Source: Gammaproteobacteria bacterium (lineage in GTDB: Bacteria > Pseudomonadota > Gammaproteobacteria > Pseudomonadales > Pseudohongiellaceae). From it: a stretch of DNA of 56,676 nucleotides. The position numbers and the translations under genes are program-made. The stretch is taken from positions 1 to 56,676 of the forward strand of contig DUBM01000019.1 in assembly GCA_012960305.1 (NCBI GenBank), written 5' to 3'. This document shows positions 17,373 through 26,471 of this stretch, piece by piece; positions within the stretch are counted from its first letter, which is position 1; every line of letters begins with the position of its first letter. Below the pieces are notes generated by a model that had not been told where the DNA came from, searched no databases, and saw nothing but the letters and a program-made list of their open reading frames with translations.

Positions 17373-18704
17373 ATGAGCATAAGTTCAAAATTCGCTGGTT
17401 TGATCAAATCTGTGACTCTGATCGAGCGACAAGAACAGAAGGCAGTCATACTCTCCTTCCTGCTCATATTCATCCTAATGGCAGCATACTACATGTTGCG
17501 GCCGGTTCGAGACGCAATGGCAAGTGATTGGACCAATACTGAAATTAGTATGCTGTGGAATATTCAATTTTTCTTGAGCTTAAGCTTTGTTGCAATCTAT
17601 GGAATCGCAGTTTCTAAGTTCAAATTTCGAAACCTGGTTCCAGCTGTTTATGGTTTTTTTGCAGTTAGTTTCGTTAGTTTTTATTTTATTGGCGAAGCAG
17701 TTTCAGATCCCATAGCTGTAGACAAAGGGTTTTATCTTTGGGTAAGTCTGTTTAGTTTATTTCATGTTTCGGTTTTTTGGAGTTTGATGGCCGATTTATT
17801 CAATAAGGAACAGTCGCAACGGTCATTTGGCTTTATCGCAGTAGGCGCAAGCGCTGGAGCTATTATTGGACCTTTAATTGCTACAATAGCAGCCCAAACT
17901 ATTGGTTCTGAATCGTTAATGTTGGTTGCTTCTGTATTGATGCTGGTTCCCTTGCCAATTATCTTCGTTTTACAACGGCTGAAATCCACTGACTTGGCAA
18001 ACCAATTAATCATGGCAGATTTGTCGGAGGTAACGATAGGAGGGAACCCACTCGCAGGATTTAGACAGTTCGCCACTAGTCCTTATTTGATAGGCATTGC
18101 TATATTTATTTTACTTTACACAGCAATCAGCTCTTTTGCATATTTCGAGCAAACTAATCTTTTGCGTGAATATGATCGTAATCAACGAACCGGGATATTG
18201 GCAATGTTGGCCTTGGTCGTAAATATACTAACTTTTGTTCTAGGGTTTTTTGCTACAAGCAGATTAACTACCCGTTTTGGAATGCCAGTCACTCTCTCCA
18301 TTGTGCCGCTGTTTATGTGCGCCGCTTTGTTGATTTTGGCTTTAGCTCCAGTTCTTACTGTTCTGCTGGCTTTGCAGGTTGCTCGTCAATCTGGGAATTA
18401 TGGAGTTACTCGTCCTGCGAGAGAAATGCTCTTTACTTCAGTGAGTCGAGAGAGTCGTTTTAAAGCTAAACCGGTGGTAGATGTGGCAATCTATCGTGGA
18501 GGGGATGCAGTTTGGTCTTCCGCTTTTGCTGCGCTCACTGATGGAGTAGGCTTGGGCATTGCAGCTATGGCTGGAATTGGCGCCGCGATTGCTGCCTGCT
18601 GGGCTACTGTCGGCTATTTTCTCGGCGGATCATTCAATAGACGTGGAATAGCCGCAGATGCAGGCAAGAATGGAGTTCAAGAAGCAGAGCTGGAGTTGTC
18701 TTGA
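17373..18704 (+). CDS. ATP/ADP-translocase-like or MFS carrier
   Basis: The 443-residue polytopic protein has about 12 predicted membrane helices. The first helix ends in YYMLRPVRDAMA, a signature shared with the COG3202 nucleotide-translocase-like carriers found in many free-living gammaproteobacteria. FNKEQSQRSFGFIAVGASAGAI in helix 4-5 fits the same group. Free-living relatives are usually annotated as MFS transporters, and nucleotide exchange should not be assumed. It is a single gene, divergent from the enoyl-CoA hydratase gene by 118 bp. Confidence 0.68.
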   Translation: MSISSKFAGLIKSVTLIERQEQKAVILSFLLIFILMAAYYMLRPVRDAMASDWTNTEISMLWNIQFFLSLSFVAIYGIAVSKFKFRNLVPAVYGFFAVSFVSFYFIGEAVSDPIAVDKGFYLWVSLFSLFHVSVFWSLMADLFNKEQSQRSFGFIAVGASAGAIIGPLIATIAAQTIGSESLMLVASVLMLVPLPIIFVLQRLKSTDLANQLIMADLSEVTIGGNPLAGFRQFATSPYLIGIAIFILLYTAISSFAYFEQTNLLREYDRNQRTGILAMLALVVNILTFVLGFFATSRLTTRFGMPVTLSIVPLFMCAALLILALAPVLTVLLALQVARQSGNYGVTRPAREMLFTSVSRESRFKAKPVVDVAIYRGGDAVWSSAFAALTDGVGLGIAAMAGIGAAIAACWATVGYFLGGSFNRRGIAADAGKNGVQEAELELS

Positions 18705-18859
18705 AATTAAAAGATTAGTCACGAACCTAGAGTTAATTCTAAGTACTCATGCAATTAATTTTCGTGCTTTGGTTGCTCCGTCCTTCGTTCTTAAAAGAGA
18801 AAATGGATGAGCTAGCTAATAGCCTATGCTGCATAATTATAGTTAAATGTCTTAGCTTG

Positions 18860-18865
18860 TATAAT
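18860..18865 (+). promoter_or_regulatory. Possible -10 box for the fumarase gene
   Basis: A perfect TATAAT lies 69 bp before the fumarase ATG in a 229-bp gap. The hexamer 17 bp upstream (TTATAG) is a poor -35 match, so activity may need an activator. It is the best sigma-70-like match in this gap. Confidence 0.35.
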
Positions 18866-18933
18866 CACTCAAAGTGTTCGAATAACTGCGTTAACTTTAT
18901 TTAAAACACTATTTAATTAAGGATGTTCAAGTC

Positions 18934-20460
18934 ATGACCCTAATTCACAATGAGCATGTGATTCAGAGTGTCGCCGATGCCCTGCAGTATATTTCCTACT
19001 ATCATCCTCTGGATTTTGTGAAGGCTGTTAATGAGGCCTATGAGAGAGAAGAGTCTGAAGCTGCCAAGGATGCTATGGCGCAAATTCTGATTAATTCACG
19101 GCTCTGTGCCGAAGGGAAGCGACCAATCTGTCAGGACACTGGCATTGTCACTATATTCCTCAAAGTGGGTATGAGTGTTCAGTGGGAAGGTGATATGTCG
19201 TTATCAGAAATGGTCAATGAAGGTGTGCGTAGAGCTTATCTGTTACCGGACAATGTGCTTAGAGCATCTATCTTAGCGGATCCCGCGGGTAGCCGTACCA
19301 ATACTAAGGACAATACTCCAGCGGTCATCCACATGGAGCTAGTGCCAGGTGGGAGTATTGACGTAAAGCTTGCTGCTAAGGGTGGAGGTTCTGAAAATAA
19401 AGCCAAAATGGCCATGTTAAACCCAAGCGACAGCATTGTTGATTGGGTGGTAAAGACTTTGCCTACCATGGGGGCAGGCTGGTGCCCGCCAGGCATGTTA
19501 GGCATAGGGATTGGCGGAACAGCAGAAAAGGCTGTCTTGCTGGCCAAAGAATCTCTGATGGCCCCTGTCGACATTCATGAGCTGCGGGAGCGAGGTCCAG
19601 CCAATAGAGTAGAAGAATTACGTTTAGAAATAATGGATAGGGCTAATTCTCTAGGTATTGGTGCGCAAGGCCTCGGAGGGCTAACGACAGTTCTGGATGT
19701 CAAAATATTAGACTTTCCGACCCATGCAGCATCATTGCCGGTGGCGATGATTCCAAATTGTGCTGCCACGCGCCATGCCCATTTTACTCTTGACGGCACG
19801 GGCATCGCTGAACTTACTCCGCCAAGTCTTGATGAGTGGCCACAGATAACCTGGGATGTTGGACCGCGAGCGAGAAAAGTCGACCTGGATTCAATCACCG
19901 CAGAAGACATAGCCCAGTGGCAGCCTGGAGAAACATTATTACTCTCAGGGGCTATGCTCACAGGGCGCGACGTTGCACATAAACGACTATTAGCGATGCT
20001 AGAGAGGGGCGAGGAATTACCAGAAGGTGTTGATTTTACTAATAAGTTCATCTACTACGTCGGGCCAGTGGATGCTGTTCGAGATGAAGTAATAGGGCCT
20101 GCAGGACCGACAACGGCCACGCGCATGGACAAATTTACCGATGAGTTATTGGAGAAAACGGGCCTAATTGGCATGATCGGCAAGGCTGAGCGAGGACAGG
20201 CAGGGATAGATGCCATCAAAAAACACAAGGCCGTGTATTTAATGGCAGTGGGTGGTGCGGCTTATCTAGTTTCTAAAGCAATTCGCAAATCTCGAATTGT
20301 GGCTTTCGAAGACTTGGGGATGGAGGCAATTCATGAATTCGAGGTAGATGAAATGCCAGTTACTGTAGCGGTGGATGTTAATGGGACTTCAGTGCACCGA
20401 ACTGGGCCGGCAATCTGGAAGAAAAAGATTGCTGAAGAGCATGCTTTGGAAGTGACGTAG
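18934..20460 (+). CDS. fumA: Class I fumarate hydratase (iron-sulfur)
   Basis: The 508-residue protein matches the fused-chain class I fumarases, which interconvert fumarate and L-malate in the TCA cycle using an oxygen-sensitive [4Fe-4S] cluster. Candidate cluster cysteines sit in PICQDTG (about 63-68), WCPPGM and PNCAATRH. AKGGGSENKAKMAML and GPAGPTTATRMDKF are family segments. The length is that of the FumA/FumB type, with alpha and beta regions in one chain. It is a single gene, convergent with fabY nine bases apart. The symbol follows the family and does not separate fumA from fumB. Confidence 0.93.
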   Translation: MTLIHNEHVIQSVADALQYISYYHPLDFVKAVNEAYEREESEAAKDAMAQILINSRLCAEGKRPICQDTGIVTIFLKVGMSVQWEGDMSLSEMVNEGVRRAYLLPDNVLRASILADPAGSRTNTKDNTPAVIHMELVPGGSIDVKLAAKGGGSENKAKMAMLNPSDSIVDWVVKTLPTMGAGWCPPGMLGIGIGGTAEKAVLLAKESLMAPVDIHELRERGPANRVEELRLEIMDRANSLGIGAQGLGGLTTVLDVKILDFPTHAASLPVAMIPNCAATRHAHFTLDGTGIAELTPPSLDEWPQITWDVGPRARKVDLDSITAEDIAQWQPGETLLLSGAMLTGRDVAHKRLLAMLERGEELPEGVDFTNKFIYYVGPVDAVRDEVIGPAGPTTATRMDKFTDELLEKTGLIGMIGKAERGQAGIDAIKKHKAVYLMAVGGAAYLVSKAIRKSRIVAFEDLGMEAIHEFEVDEMPVTVAVDVNGTSVHRTGPAIWKKKIAEEHALEVT

Positions 20461-20469
20461 TCAGAAGAT

Positions 20470-22395
20470 TTAGTCACACATATCTTTATAACTATTATTT
20501 AGTTGCAATGAAATTTCCTTATCGATGCCTGAAACTTTAATTTTGCTGTCATCAATTGCAATAGATTCACGACCAAGAACATTATGGTCAAATTTATAAA
20601 TAATTGAATTCGTTCCAGCTAGCGCTTGTTCATCTGTCTTTTGAGCAGACTCTAATACGGCTTCGTTTCGCTTTTTATAAGATTTTATTTCTTCTGCACT
20701 ATATCTCTTGCTTAACATCTTAATTGCAATATGAGGTCCAATGATAGATGCGGAGGCATTATTTCCACCGAAGCCTTTTGAATTAATTATTACAGCATCT
20801 ATGCCTTCGTTACCGACTTCTTTATGGGACTGAAGAAAATTCAGGTGACTGCAATGAACGTCATCGGCTACTCCACGGATGGTTAATATTCCAGGAATTA
20901 TTCCATCGCTCCAGACACCCAAACTTGCGGTCAATTGGTCGCCAGCAGAAGAGGCGAGGGAATGTCCAAGATACGATTTTATAGCCGCTACGGGCCAGTC
21001 TTTAATATTGAAGCTTTTTGCTATTTCATTAATGATATGAGATTCAGTTTTGCGATTTTGTGGTGTGCCTGTGCCGTGGGCCTGCACAAAGGTTCGTTGT
21101 TGCAAAGCTTCGTTGCCTATTAAATTTCGGGTGGCAGCTACTGCCTTTGCCATGGAGATGTAATTACCTAGACCTGGGCTGGCGATGGATTTCTTGTGTC
21201 CGTCGGCATTGATAAATACCTCATTAACAGCGCCATAAATATTGGCGCCCATCTCAATTGCTAAAGCATCATCCATTAGCACAACAAACTGCGCAGACTC
21301 AGCTAATGTGAATCCGACGTTATGATCGAATGGCCGGCAAGCGCGCCTGAAATCTGGCATTTGTTCAGGGGATAAGCCATCAAGTTCGCGAAGAGCCGCA
21401 TCATCGGCGAGGGCGCCCATTGTTGCAAAGCCATCAAAAATCTCTGGGGCTAGGGGTGCTTCACTGGTTCCGATAATTGCTATTCGATGGCTGCCAGTCT
21501 GAATATCTCTAATTCCCTGACGTAAGTTATATAGAAAAGTCGCGCAGGCAGCGACGCTGGTGCCAGTTGTCCCTAAATTGCCAATTAAATAGGCATTGAT
21601 AAAATCTGCAGGCATTTCTGCATAGCCTAAAGCCAGTTGTTTCGACGATACTTTCTTGCCGATCAATCTGGCTTGCAGCATGCCGCCGTAGCCGTTGTAA
21701 TCCATTTGCCCCATGCCACTGCCGGCATAGACGCATACCTGATCGGGTGAAACTTTTTGCTTTAGTTCATCCCATTCAAGTCCGAGAGAGTTTATCGCCT
21801 CTGATGCAGCATAGACGGTGAGTTGCAAACCTCGAGGGTGGTTCCTGGACGGGTAAAGAGCAGCGGGATCAAAACCGCTGGGAAGCTGTCCAGCGCTATG
21901 TACTGATGATTTTCGATAACACTGCAGCAATACATCAAAATTTTCAGTAGCTGTAATGGCTAATTTATTTGAAGAGCGATCTTCGCTGTCACTAACTGAC
22001 CAGCCTAGTGGTAATGGATCTGGAAGGTGCTTCTTGCTCAGTTCAAATTGCAAGGAATCGCCATCGCTGGAGGCAACGGACGTCTTGCGGTGAAAAAGCA
22101 AATGGTTCGGGTCGAAAAGATTTTGCTCCAGCTCTCGAATTAACGTTTGCTCATCAAGCTGATCCGATATGGAGCTTAAGAAAGTATCTAGCTCCACAGT
22201 CTCGCCATTACTCGCCAACCATTGACCACCTTCAAAGCGCAATTTGCCGGTCAGTGCTGCTAAGCTAAGTCGAGTGCTTTTAGCTTTATTGGCCGGCAAT
22301 GAATCTAACACCATCCGTCGATAAGCATGATGACCCGCGCTGCGACCCGCGGCATTGATGCCACCGAAGCCGGTGATTACAGGTAAGTTTGCCAT
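20470..22395 (-). CDS. fabY: Beta-ketoacyl-ACP synthase FabY
   Basis: This protein of about 641 residues matches Pseudomonas FabY closely over its length. FabY condenses acetyl-CoA with malonyl-ACP to start fatty acid synthesis in place of FabH. The N-terminus LPVITGFGGINAAGRS, the nucleophile in AACATFLYNLRQG, histidines in QAHGTGTPQNR and GHSLASSAGDQ, and INSKGFGGNNAS are all present. A start at 22395 (MANLPVI) agrees with Pseudomonas. An upstream ATG at 22428 would add 11 residues, and neither has a strong binding site. It is convergent with fumarase and divergent from an exported MBL gene. Confidence 0.9.
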   Translation of the reverse strand: MANLPVITGFGGINAAGRSAGHHAYRRMVLDSLPANKAKSTRLSLAALTGKLRFEGGQWLASNGETVELDTFLSSISDQLDEQTLIRELEQNLFDPNHLLFHRKTSVASSDGDSLQFELSKKHLPDPLPLGWSVSDSEDRSSNKLAITATENFDVLLQCYRKSSVHSAGQLPSGFDPAALYPSRNHPRGLQLTVYAASEAINSLGLEWDELKQKVSPDQVCVYAGSGMGQMDYNGYGGMLQARLIGKKVSSKQLALGYAEMPADFINAYLIGNLGTTGTSVAACATFLYNLRQGIRDIQTGSHRIAIIGTSEAPLAPEIFDGFATMGALADDAALRELDGLSPEQMPDFRRACRPFDHNVGFTLAESAQFVVLMDDALAIEMGANIYGAVNEVFINADGHKKSIASPGLGNYISMAKAVAATRNLIGNEALQQRTFVQAHGTGTPQNRKTESHIINEIAKSFNIKDWPVAAIKSYLGHSLASSAGDQLTASLGVWSDGIIPGILTIRGVADDVHCSHLNFLQSHKEVGNEGIDAVIINSKGFGGNNASASIIGPHIAIKMLSKRYSAEEIKSYKKRNEAVLESAQKTDEQALAGTNSIIYKFDHNVLGRESIAIDDSKIKVSGIDKEISLQLNNSYKDMCD

Positions 22396-22737
22396 ACAAG
22401 AACTGCCGTTTAGTTGCTTCACAATCATGAAGTTAATAGGTATTTGTATACCAGACTATAGATAATTCGGCGGATTAGGGAATAGGTTGAATTAGACATA
22501 AAATATGGCATTATGGCCAAATAAAATCGCCAAATGAATCTAAACAATAGTTTTAGAAACAACCGGCAGGATTTTCCTCAGCGTCGTCTTCCCTCAGCGT
22601 TGACGCATACCGGCTATGATCTTTTGGGTTAGATCAGTCTTGGCTCTTGGTGGCATCGTTGTTTCATAACTTGCATAAACCACTAGCCCCACATAGCATG
22701 TCCTGAAGCAATCTAATCTGCTATTCTTGGAGGCAAA
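22396..22737. promoter_or_regulatory. Divergent region with spaced CCTCAGCGT repeats
   Basis: The gap between fabY and the MBL gene contains two exact copies of CCTCAGCGT at 22576-22584 and 22592-22600, starting 16 bp apart. CCGGC also occurs on both sides (about 22563 and 22610). This could be an operator for one or both genes. No clean -35/-10 pair was found, and no gene of substance is visible. Confidence 0.3.
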
Positions 22738-23604
22738 ATGAGTATTAAAAAATTTATTATTTTCGTGACCGCTACGCTTTCTATGCTTGTTATCTATTCA
22801 GCAAGCGCACAAAATCAATTTGAAAATGTCACTATCCAGACGGTTCCAGTTGGTGGAAATGTGTCTATGTTAGTAGGGCAGGGCGGAAACATCGGCGTGT
22901 CAGCGGGTGACGATGGCATTCTAATAATCGATGATCAGTTTGCACCTCTTGCAGGAAGAATAAAGGCTGCTATCGAATCTTTAGGATCAGCAGTACCCAA
23001 GTTTGTTCTAAATACTCATTTCCACGGTGACCATACTGGCAGTAACGAAGAATTTGGTCTCGATAGTCTTATTGTTGCTCACGAGAATGTACGCTCCCGT
23101 TTGGAGGCGGCAGAATCCCCTGTGTCTGCCTTGCCCGTGGTAACTTTTGATGACGATGTTACAGTACATTTTAATGGTGAAGATGTGACACTAATTCATA
23201 TGCCGGCTGGTCACACCGACACTGACAGTGTTGTTATGTTTTCGGAATCGAATGTAATTCACATGGGAGATCACTTTTTTAACGGTGGCTTTCCCTTTGT
23301 TGATCTTGATAATGGTGGAACTGTTCAAGGATACTTAGGTAATCTTGAGCGAGCGCTTTCATGGATTCAATCGGACACTCAAGTTATTCCGGGCCATGGC
23401 GCTTTGGGAACCAAAGCTGATTTAGAAGCTTTCTATGGCGTGGTAAAAGATACCTCGATCGCAATCCGAGTGATGAAATCTCAACAAATGAGTAAAGAGG
23501 AAATCGTCGCTGAGGGCCTTGGAGATATGTATGAAAGTTGGGGGCAAGGGTTTATTAATGAAGAGCGCTGGATAGGTACAGTGTTTGACAGCTACCCTCG
23601 CTGA
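22738..23604 (+). CDS. Exported metallo-beta-lactamase-fold hydrolase
   Basis: The 288-residue protein has a signal peptide (about 1-24, SASA-Q). The MBL metal site reads NTHFHGDHTGSNE (near residue 95), AGHTDTDS, MGDHFFNG and PGHG, giving the HxHxDH, second His, bridging Asp and last His set. Related proteins include cyclases, quinoprotein-relay hydrolases and weak beta-lactamases, and the substrate is not readable here. TTGGAGG just before the ATG is a good ribosome binding site. A strong terminator follows 34 bp after the stop, so this is a single-gene unit. Confidence 0.85.
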   Translation: MSIKKFIIFVTATLSMLVIYSASAQNQFENVTIQTVPVGGNVSMLVGQGGNIGVSAGDDGILIIDDQFAPLAGRIKAAIESLGSAVPKFVLNTHFHGDHTGSNEEFGLDSLIVAHENVRSRLEAAESPVSALPVVTFDDDVTVHFNGEDVTLIHMPAGHTDTDSVVMFSESNVIHMGDHFFNGGFPFVDLDNGGTVQGYLGNLERALSWIQSDTQVIPGHGALGTKADLEAFYGVVKDTSIAIRVMKSQQMSKEEIVAEGLGDMYESWGQGFINEERWIGTVFDSYPR

Positions 23605-23637
23605 ATAAAAGTTAAACCACGAAGAACACGAGATCTG

Positions 23638-23672
23638 AAAATTACCGCCGAATCCCTTCGGCGGTAATTTTT
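23638..23672. terminator. Strong intrinsic terminator with 15-bp perfect stem
   Basis: AAAATTACCGCCGAA (23638-23652) pairs perfectly with TTCGGCGGTAATTTT (23657-23671) across a TCCC loop, and the plus strand continues with one more T. The A-run on one side and T-run on the other mean it could work in both directions. It closes the MBL transcript and separates it from the carboxypeptidase gene. Confidence 0.92.
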
Positions 23673-23686
23673 AAATAAATTAGCCA

Positions 23687-24226
23687 GTGAAACTCTCCAA
23701 TAAATTTCTCCACAAAGTGTCTAGTTCCCATATTAGCTTGGGAATTCCTGCCAGTTACTCCAATGATTTTGGATTGCCTCTCTGCGAGGAGCCCGGCTCT
23801 TTAGTTGATACTGAATTGGACTTCTATCAGCGGCCACAAAAACTCACCCCTGCTGCTTTTCAAGCATGGACTAGATTAAGAATTGCGGCAGACTCTGCAG
23901 GGGTAAGTCTATTCCTAATTTCGGCATTTCGAAGCATTGAGTACCAACATGAATTGATTGATAAGAAGTTAGTGGAGGGGCAAGCTATCGAGGATATTTT
24001 GAAAGTGAATGCGGCTCCAGGATACAGTGAGCATCATACAGGCAGAGCGATAGATGTTGGCACGATTGGCTGTAATGCTCTCGTTGAGGAGTTTGAAGAT
24101 ACTAAAGCATTTCAATGGCTTAATATAAATGCTCAGGAGTTTGGATTTATTCAAAGTTATCCCAAAAACAACTCCTCGGGTATTGACTACGAACCCTGGC
24201 ATTGGTGTTTTCAAGTGGAGAGCTAG
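23687..24226 (+). CDS. VanY-type D-alanyl-D-alanine carboxypeptidase-like protein
   Basis: The 179-residue protein carries the zinc peptidase pattern of the VanY/LdcB group: SAFRSIEYQ, then SEHHTGRAIDVG (His and Asp zinc ligands near residues 117-125) and EPWHW with the last histidine. These enzymes trim D-amino acids from peptidoglycan stem peptides. No signal peptide is visible, so it may act in the cytosol on recycled muropeptides, as LD-carboxypeptidases do. The start is GTG without a strong binding site, directly after a terminator, so the exact start is uncertain. Confidence 0.82.
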   Translation: MKLSNKFLHKVSSSHISLGIPASYSNDFGLPLCEEPGSLVDTELDFYQRPQKLTPAAFQAWTRLRIAADSAGVSLFLISAFRSIEYQHELIDKKLVEGQAIEDILKVNAAPGYSEHHTGRAIDVGTIGCNALVEEFEDTKAFQWLNINAQEFGFIQSYPKNNSSGIDYEPWHWCFQVES

Positions 24227-24288
24227 CGGATTTAGACAAATGCTTCCGAAAGGGGTAATCTAATAATCAAATACGAGAAGGAGAAGGG

Positions 24289-24582
24289 ATGCAACAACAC
24301 TGTGGCCCGCTGCATTTTTTCCCGCTAGACCTGAATGCTCCGGTATTTGGCAAGCTCCTTCAAATTCAATTTTCTCATTCTCAGATCTACTCTGCTTTAA
24401 CCCTTATCTTTTCGGTAACACTTTTTGGTCACAGCCAAAAAGCGCTGGTAACGACATTTTTCCCGGTCCTGTTGTTTCAGCGTCTATACTTTACTATCGC
24501 TCTAATTACCGGTCTGCTTCAGGCCTGCTGTCTATTGATAAAGGAAAGTTTGTTAAAAGTAAATTGGATAAACGCAAATTGA
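24289..24582 (+). CDS. Possible small two-helix membrane protein
   Basis: A 97-codon frame begins at an ATG preceded by AAGGAG at good spacing. The product has two hydrophobic stretches (about 33-46 and 52-84) with three cysteines and no known family. It fills most of the 470-bp gap between the carboxypeptidase and the ribosome hibernation factor. The good binding site favours translation. The odd composition and lack of a recognised homologue argue against it. Confidence 0.33.
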   Translation: MQQHCGPLHFFPLDLNAPVFGKLLQIQFSHSQIYSALTLIFSVTLFGHSQKALVTTFFPVLLFQRLYFTIALITGLLQACCLLIKESLLKVNWINAN

Positions 24583-24696
24583 GCATTCGACTAAATATTG
24601 ATTGGAGACAAAAACAACATCGCAGAGGAGGGGATATTGGTAAGTAGCGGAAGTCAGAAATCGATCATTTGTATGAAAATCAGGAGAAAATATTTT

Positions 24697-25122
24697 ATGA
24701 CTAATGAATTCCAAGTAGTTTTCCACAACCTCAATCCAACTGATGCAATTACAGAGGCAGTCAATAAGCGCGTAGATAAATTGCAACGCTTTTGCGATCA
24801 AATCATTACGGGCCGAATTGTGTTGGATTCACCACATAACAATCATCACAAAGGTAAGGTCTACTCAGTAAGTTTAGAGATCCATACGCCGTTAATAGAA
24901 GTTCGAGTCAACCAAGATCAGCATGACAACCATGCTCATGAAGATTTATACGTGGCAATTAGGGATGCGTTCAATGCAGCGGAGCGGCAACTTAGGTCAG
25001 TAAACAAAAAGCATCGTAAGATGTCCGCTCATAAAGTTATTATTTTACAGGAAACAAATGAATTTCTTGAGGATGACTTGACTGAAGTTTCAGAAGACAA
25101 TGTTGATGATCAGGCAGCTTGA
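24697..25122 (+). CDS. hpf: Ribosome hibernation promoting factor (HPF/RaiA family)
   Basis: The 141-residue protein begins MTNEFQVVFHNLNPTDAI and fits the beta-alpha-beta-beta-beta-alpha fold of the HPF/YfiA family. The central VYSVSLEIHTPLIEVRV strand region is followed by HAHEDLYVAIRDAFNAAERQL. Such factors bind the 30S decoding centre and silence ribosomes in stationary phase. An acidic C-terminal tail extends the short form. I chose the ATG at 24697 because CAGGAG lies ten bases upstream. A longer frame reaching back to 24598 adds unrelated sequence. The DUF1244 gene follows six bases later. Confidence 0.83.
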   Translation: MTNEFQVVFHNLNPTDAITEAVNKRVDKLQRFCDQIITGRIVLDSPHNNHHKGKVYSVSLEIHTPLIEVRVNQDQHDNHAHEDLYVAIRDAFNAAERQLRSVNKKHRKMSAHKVIILQETNEFLEDDLTEVSEDNVDDQAA

Positions 25123-25128
25123 GCAACT

Positions 25129-25416
25129 ATGTCTATGAATGAAAACGACAAACTAGAAATTGAAGCAGCCACGTTTAGAAGATTGCTCAGTCATTTGGAC
25201 GAACATAAAGATGTTCAAAACATTGATTTGATGAATCTTGCCAGTTTTTGCCGAAATTGCTTATCGAAATGGTATAGCGCAGAAGCATCTTCTAAAGGGT
25301 ATGAAGTAGATTATGATAGTGCGAGGGAAATAATTTATGGGATGCCTTATGCAGAGTGGAAATCAAAGTACCAACTAGAGTCTACTGCGGAACAATTAGA
25401 AAAATTTAAGAAATAA
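25129..25416 (+). CDS. DUF1244 family protein
   Basis: The 95-residue protein has the DUF1244 core: FRRLLSHLDEH, DVQNIDLMNLASFCRNCLSKWY and YGMPYAEWKSKYQ. The FCRNCLSKWY segment with two cysteines is the family's hallmark. The function is unknown and the predicted fold is all-helical. It starts six bases after the hibernation factor gene, so the two are surely co-transcribed, which hints at a role in stationary phase or translation. It ends 30 bp before the convergent GlxA-type regulator gene. Confidence 0.88.
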   Translation: MSMNENDKLEIEAATFRRLLSHLDEHKDVQNIDLMNLASFCRNCLSKWYSAEASSKGYEVDYDSAREIIYGMPYAEWKSKYQLESTAEQLEKFKK

Positions 25417-25446
25417 AAGAACTTTCAAAATTGCCAGTCGTCGGTT

Positions 25447-26454
25447 TCATGAAGAGATCGATGGCTTGCTTTCGGCGACAAATAATTTATTCCTTACTAA
25501 GCTTTTATATTCATTGGGAGTTACGCTATTTAGTTTTTTAAATAGACTAGTGAAATAACTGGCGTCTTGATATCCAACTTGGTCAGCCACCTCCGATACG
25601 CTTAAATTACTCTTCTTTAATAGTTCTTTGGCCTGCTCAATTCTAAGCTCTTGTAGATATTGTAATGGGGTAGTGGTGGTGGCGTTCTTGAATCTCCGAT
25701 TAAGTGAGCGGGCGCTCAATTTAAAATTGTCAGCAACTTCGCTGACATGTAAATTATTTGCATAATTTTCTTGCAGCCATTCTTGAACCTTGATGATTAA
25801 TTCATCATGGTGGGTAGCCTGTTGGTCTTTACTTAGGAGTAATGATTCATAAGATCGCTTTAACTCGTGGGTAAAGTGATGACTGATTTCGTCCGCAATG
25901 GATTCACCATATAGTAATTGCACAAAATGCAACATGATATCTCGAGCAGCATTTACACTACCGGTACAAAAAATATTGTTAGCGCTGGTGATGAATCTTT
26001 TTCGTTGAAGCCTTACTTTGGGGAATAAATTCTGAAATTCATCAAAGTATCGCCAGTGAGTTGTTGCGGGCTTGCCGTTTAACAAGCCAGCCTGAGCTAA
26101 AAAGTAAGAACCGGTAACAATAGAGCAGATGGTACAGTTTGAGTTGTACTGATTACGAAGCCATGCATAGAGTCCATCATAAGCATTCAGGGTTTTTCTA
26201 GGATTCCCCCATATTCCAGGTACGAAAATGAGATCGGTTTTTCGAACATCACTAATGCTCTTTTCGCAATGGATTTTCAACCCACCGCTTAACGTAACAG
26301 TTTCTTTCCCAACACTAACAACATCGAGAGTAACGATTTTATCGCGCTGGCGACGGGCACGAGCAATATCGTTAGCCGCACTTAACATTTCCAAAGGAAT
26401 AGTAACCGTGGAGCCCAGTGCATTGGGAACTGTGATAATAGTTACATGCTTCAT
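25447..26454 (-). CDS. GlxA-type AraC regulator with DJ-1/PfpI domain
   Basis: The 335-residue protein has an N-terminal DJ-1/PfpI-like domain (about 1-190), with CSIVTGSYFLAQAGLL at the usual nucleophile elbow and PATTHWRYFDEF after it. Two helix-turn-helix motifs of the AraC family follow (about 215-320), including LSVSEVADQVGYQDASYFTSLFKK. Such regulators control amine, arginine or carnitine metabolism in relatives. The effector here is unknown. It lies 17 bp downstream of greB on the same strand, so it may be co-transcribed with dinB and greB. Confidence 0.87.
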   Translation of the reverse strand: MKHVTIITVPNALGSTVTIPLEMLSAANDIARARRQRDKIVTLDVVSVGKETVTLSGGLKIHCEKSISDVRKTDLIFVPGIWGNPRKTLNAYDGLYAWLRNQYNSNCTICSIVTGSYFLAQAGLLNGKPATTHWRYFDEFQNLFPKVRLQRKRFITSANNIFCTGSVNAARDIMLHFVQLLYGESIADEISHHFTHELKRSYESLLLSKDQQATHHDELIIKVQEWLQENYANNLHVSEVADNFKLSARSLNRRFKNATTTTPLQYLQELRIEQAKELLKKSNLSVSEVADQVGYQDASYFTSLFKKLNSVTPNEYKSLVRNKLFVAESKPSISS

Positions 26455-26471
26455 TTGGAATTAGTGCCAAC

